From Lagopus muta (lineage: Eukaryota > Chordata > Aves > Galliformes > Phasianidae): a stretch of 64,000 nucleotides of DNA. The notes below the pieces were generated by a model, which was not told where the DNA came from, made no database searches, and saw only the letters and a program-made list of their open reading frames with translations. The position numbers were made by a program, and so were the translations under genes. Location of the stretch: positions 20,976,077 to 21,040,076 of the forward strand of contig NC_064438.1 of the NCBI RefSeq assembly GCF_023343835.1, in the 5' to 3' direction. Below are positions 62,803 through 64,000 of the stretch, one piece after another; the first letter of the stretch is position 1; every line of letters starts with the position of its first letter.

Positions 62803-64000
62803 GCTTTGACAAGCTTTGTGTATCACAAGCATCATAATAAACATGTAGTTCACAATCATGCAGAATTATGATGCTCCTAATGAGGCTGGGGTTTCAGACA
62901 CAATGATCACATATTGAAACCCCTCAGGAAAGTTGGAAAAAATCCCTGAGGGCAAGATCATTGTGCCAAATGCACAGGTAGGCCTGATCCCCTCAGTTAC
63001 CAGTGGACTTCACTGATATATTTATTAAACCACTAGGGCTAATGTGTGTTGTCGAAGAAATACACACACACAGGCACTTGGTGAGCCTCCTTCACATCAA
63101 ATGTGAATTATCACATGTGTTAAAATAATCGGTTTGTCAAAGTGATACTATTCTAAGTATGTAAACACAAAACCATATGTTTTTAATGCAGAAATAATAG
63201 CTGAACCAACACAAGATTTTATTGATGTACTAAAAATATGTGTTGAGTGTGGATCCAGCCTTAGGAATTTCTTTCAGCAATGCCTTTCTGACTTAGATTG
63301 AAAAATTTAAAGTCTACCTGCAGTGTTGTTACTGATTCTTCTCTGAACTTCAAACTCCCTTGCTTAATCTGCATCATAGTATCCGAGAGGTTCTTGCTGC
63401 TCCTGCTCAGTTTGATGAATCCAAGCTGATAGCGGAGATTCTTATTTCTTTTCAAGGCTGGATTATTTCTTGGAATTCACAGATTGGACTGTGGGGTGCA
63501 GCTTGTTATGTCTGAGTGTTTTTAGACCCAAAACAAGATAGTACAATACTGAGGCAAATATACCTTAAGCATAAATACTACCCACACAGAAATTTCTCAT
63601 GTGGAAATCTCCTGAAATTTGGTGTGGATTTCAGCTTTCTTAATGTCAGTTTAAGGTCTTTACTGAAATGGTTTTATATTAATTCATTTAGCTCATTCTC
63701 TCATATGTTTCCAGTAGACAATTTATATACCTACAGTTTATTTATACAGCAGGTTGGAAGACATAATTTCCATTTCATAGGAAATTTCAAGAGTGCCATT
63801 TTTGTAATTCACCATCAGAACTAAATGTTAATATTTCAAAAATATTTGTAGGAAAACTAGAACCATTCAATCATATCAATTCACTGCCTTGTTTAAACAA
63901 TTTAGGAGAAAATATTACAACTTAACACAATATATTACTTATATAATTAAATATTTAAGCATATAAGAAGGCTAACGGAATGGTGTCTAAATTTTGGAGT
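62803..64000. other. Noncoding sequence, right edge
   Basis: No gene supported. The minus strand at about 63318-63455 has an exon-like open stretch with a donor-like CAG|GTAGAC (see findings). A 102-codon plus frame at 63516-63824 is AT-rich and featureless. Confidence 0.4.

Noticed and set aside
1..64000. Defence system, CRISPR array, operon or other microbial gene cluster
   Set aside because: Gene density, repeat types and composition are those of avian nuclear DNA; no such genes are present.

Overview
The window looks like an intergenic or deep-intronic, AT-rich stretch of a bird nuclear genome, most likely a galliform such as chicken. The evidence is the repeat content: several CR1 retrotransposon fragments carrying the octamer-type 3' end (ATTCTATG/ATTCTGTG), five mariner copies of the type I know as Galluhop, and hAT-Charlie relics combined with that mariner (an arrangement I recall from avian repeat libraries as Charlie-Galluhop). 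No bacterial or phage gene, rRNA, tRNA or CRISPR array was seen. No host protein-coding exon could be supported; open frames longer than 100 codons look like chance, lie in the CpG-rich segment, or fall in transposons.

Layout. 0.5-4.9 kb is a transposon cluster: a mariner-in-hAT composite on the minus strand, a longer hAT relic head-to-head with it on the plus strand, and a separate mariner derivative. 4.9-16.5 kb is unique sequence with microsatellites and one candidate conserved noncoding block. A CR1 tail lies at 16.6 kb and an LTR-like relic at 19.2-19.5 kb. A compact CpG island at 20.43-20.87 kb, with GC-box and CCAAT-type motifs, is the only promoter-like region in the window. A degraded CR1 reverse-transcriptase fragment lies just downstream at 21.1-21.6 kb.

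22-30 kb is unique sequence with homopolymers, two candidate conserved noncoding blocks (26.7-27.0 and 27.5-27.8 kb) and a MIR-like relic at 28.1 kb. 30.6-40.3 kb holds three same-orientation copies of a promoter-like, LTR-like repeat, the longest CR1 copy (31.8-32.3 kb) and a 5'-truncated mariner. 40-53 kb is mostly unique, with three CR1 fragments and a 37-base G homopolymer at 48.3 kb. At 53.1-54.4 kb there is a second, nearly complete mariner-in-hAT composite. Two CR1 tails (57.2 and 58.2 kb) and a well-preserved mariner derivative (62.3-62.8 kb) follow.

The most informative biology is the transposon history. One hAT copy (1990-3153) lacks the mariner, while two others carry it at the matching internal position and share the same internal deletion. 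This indicates insertion once, then co-mobilisation as a unit. The orphan CpG island and the candidate noncoding regulatory blocks are the places where host function is most likely. All identifications are by reading the sequence; no database search was run.
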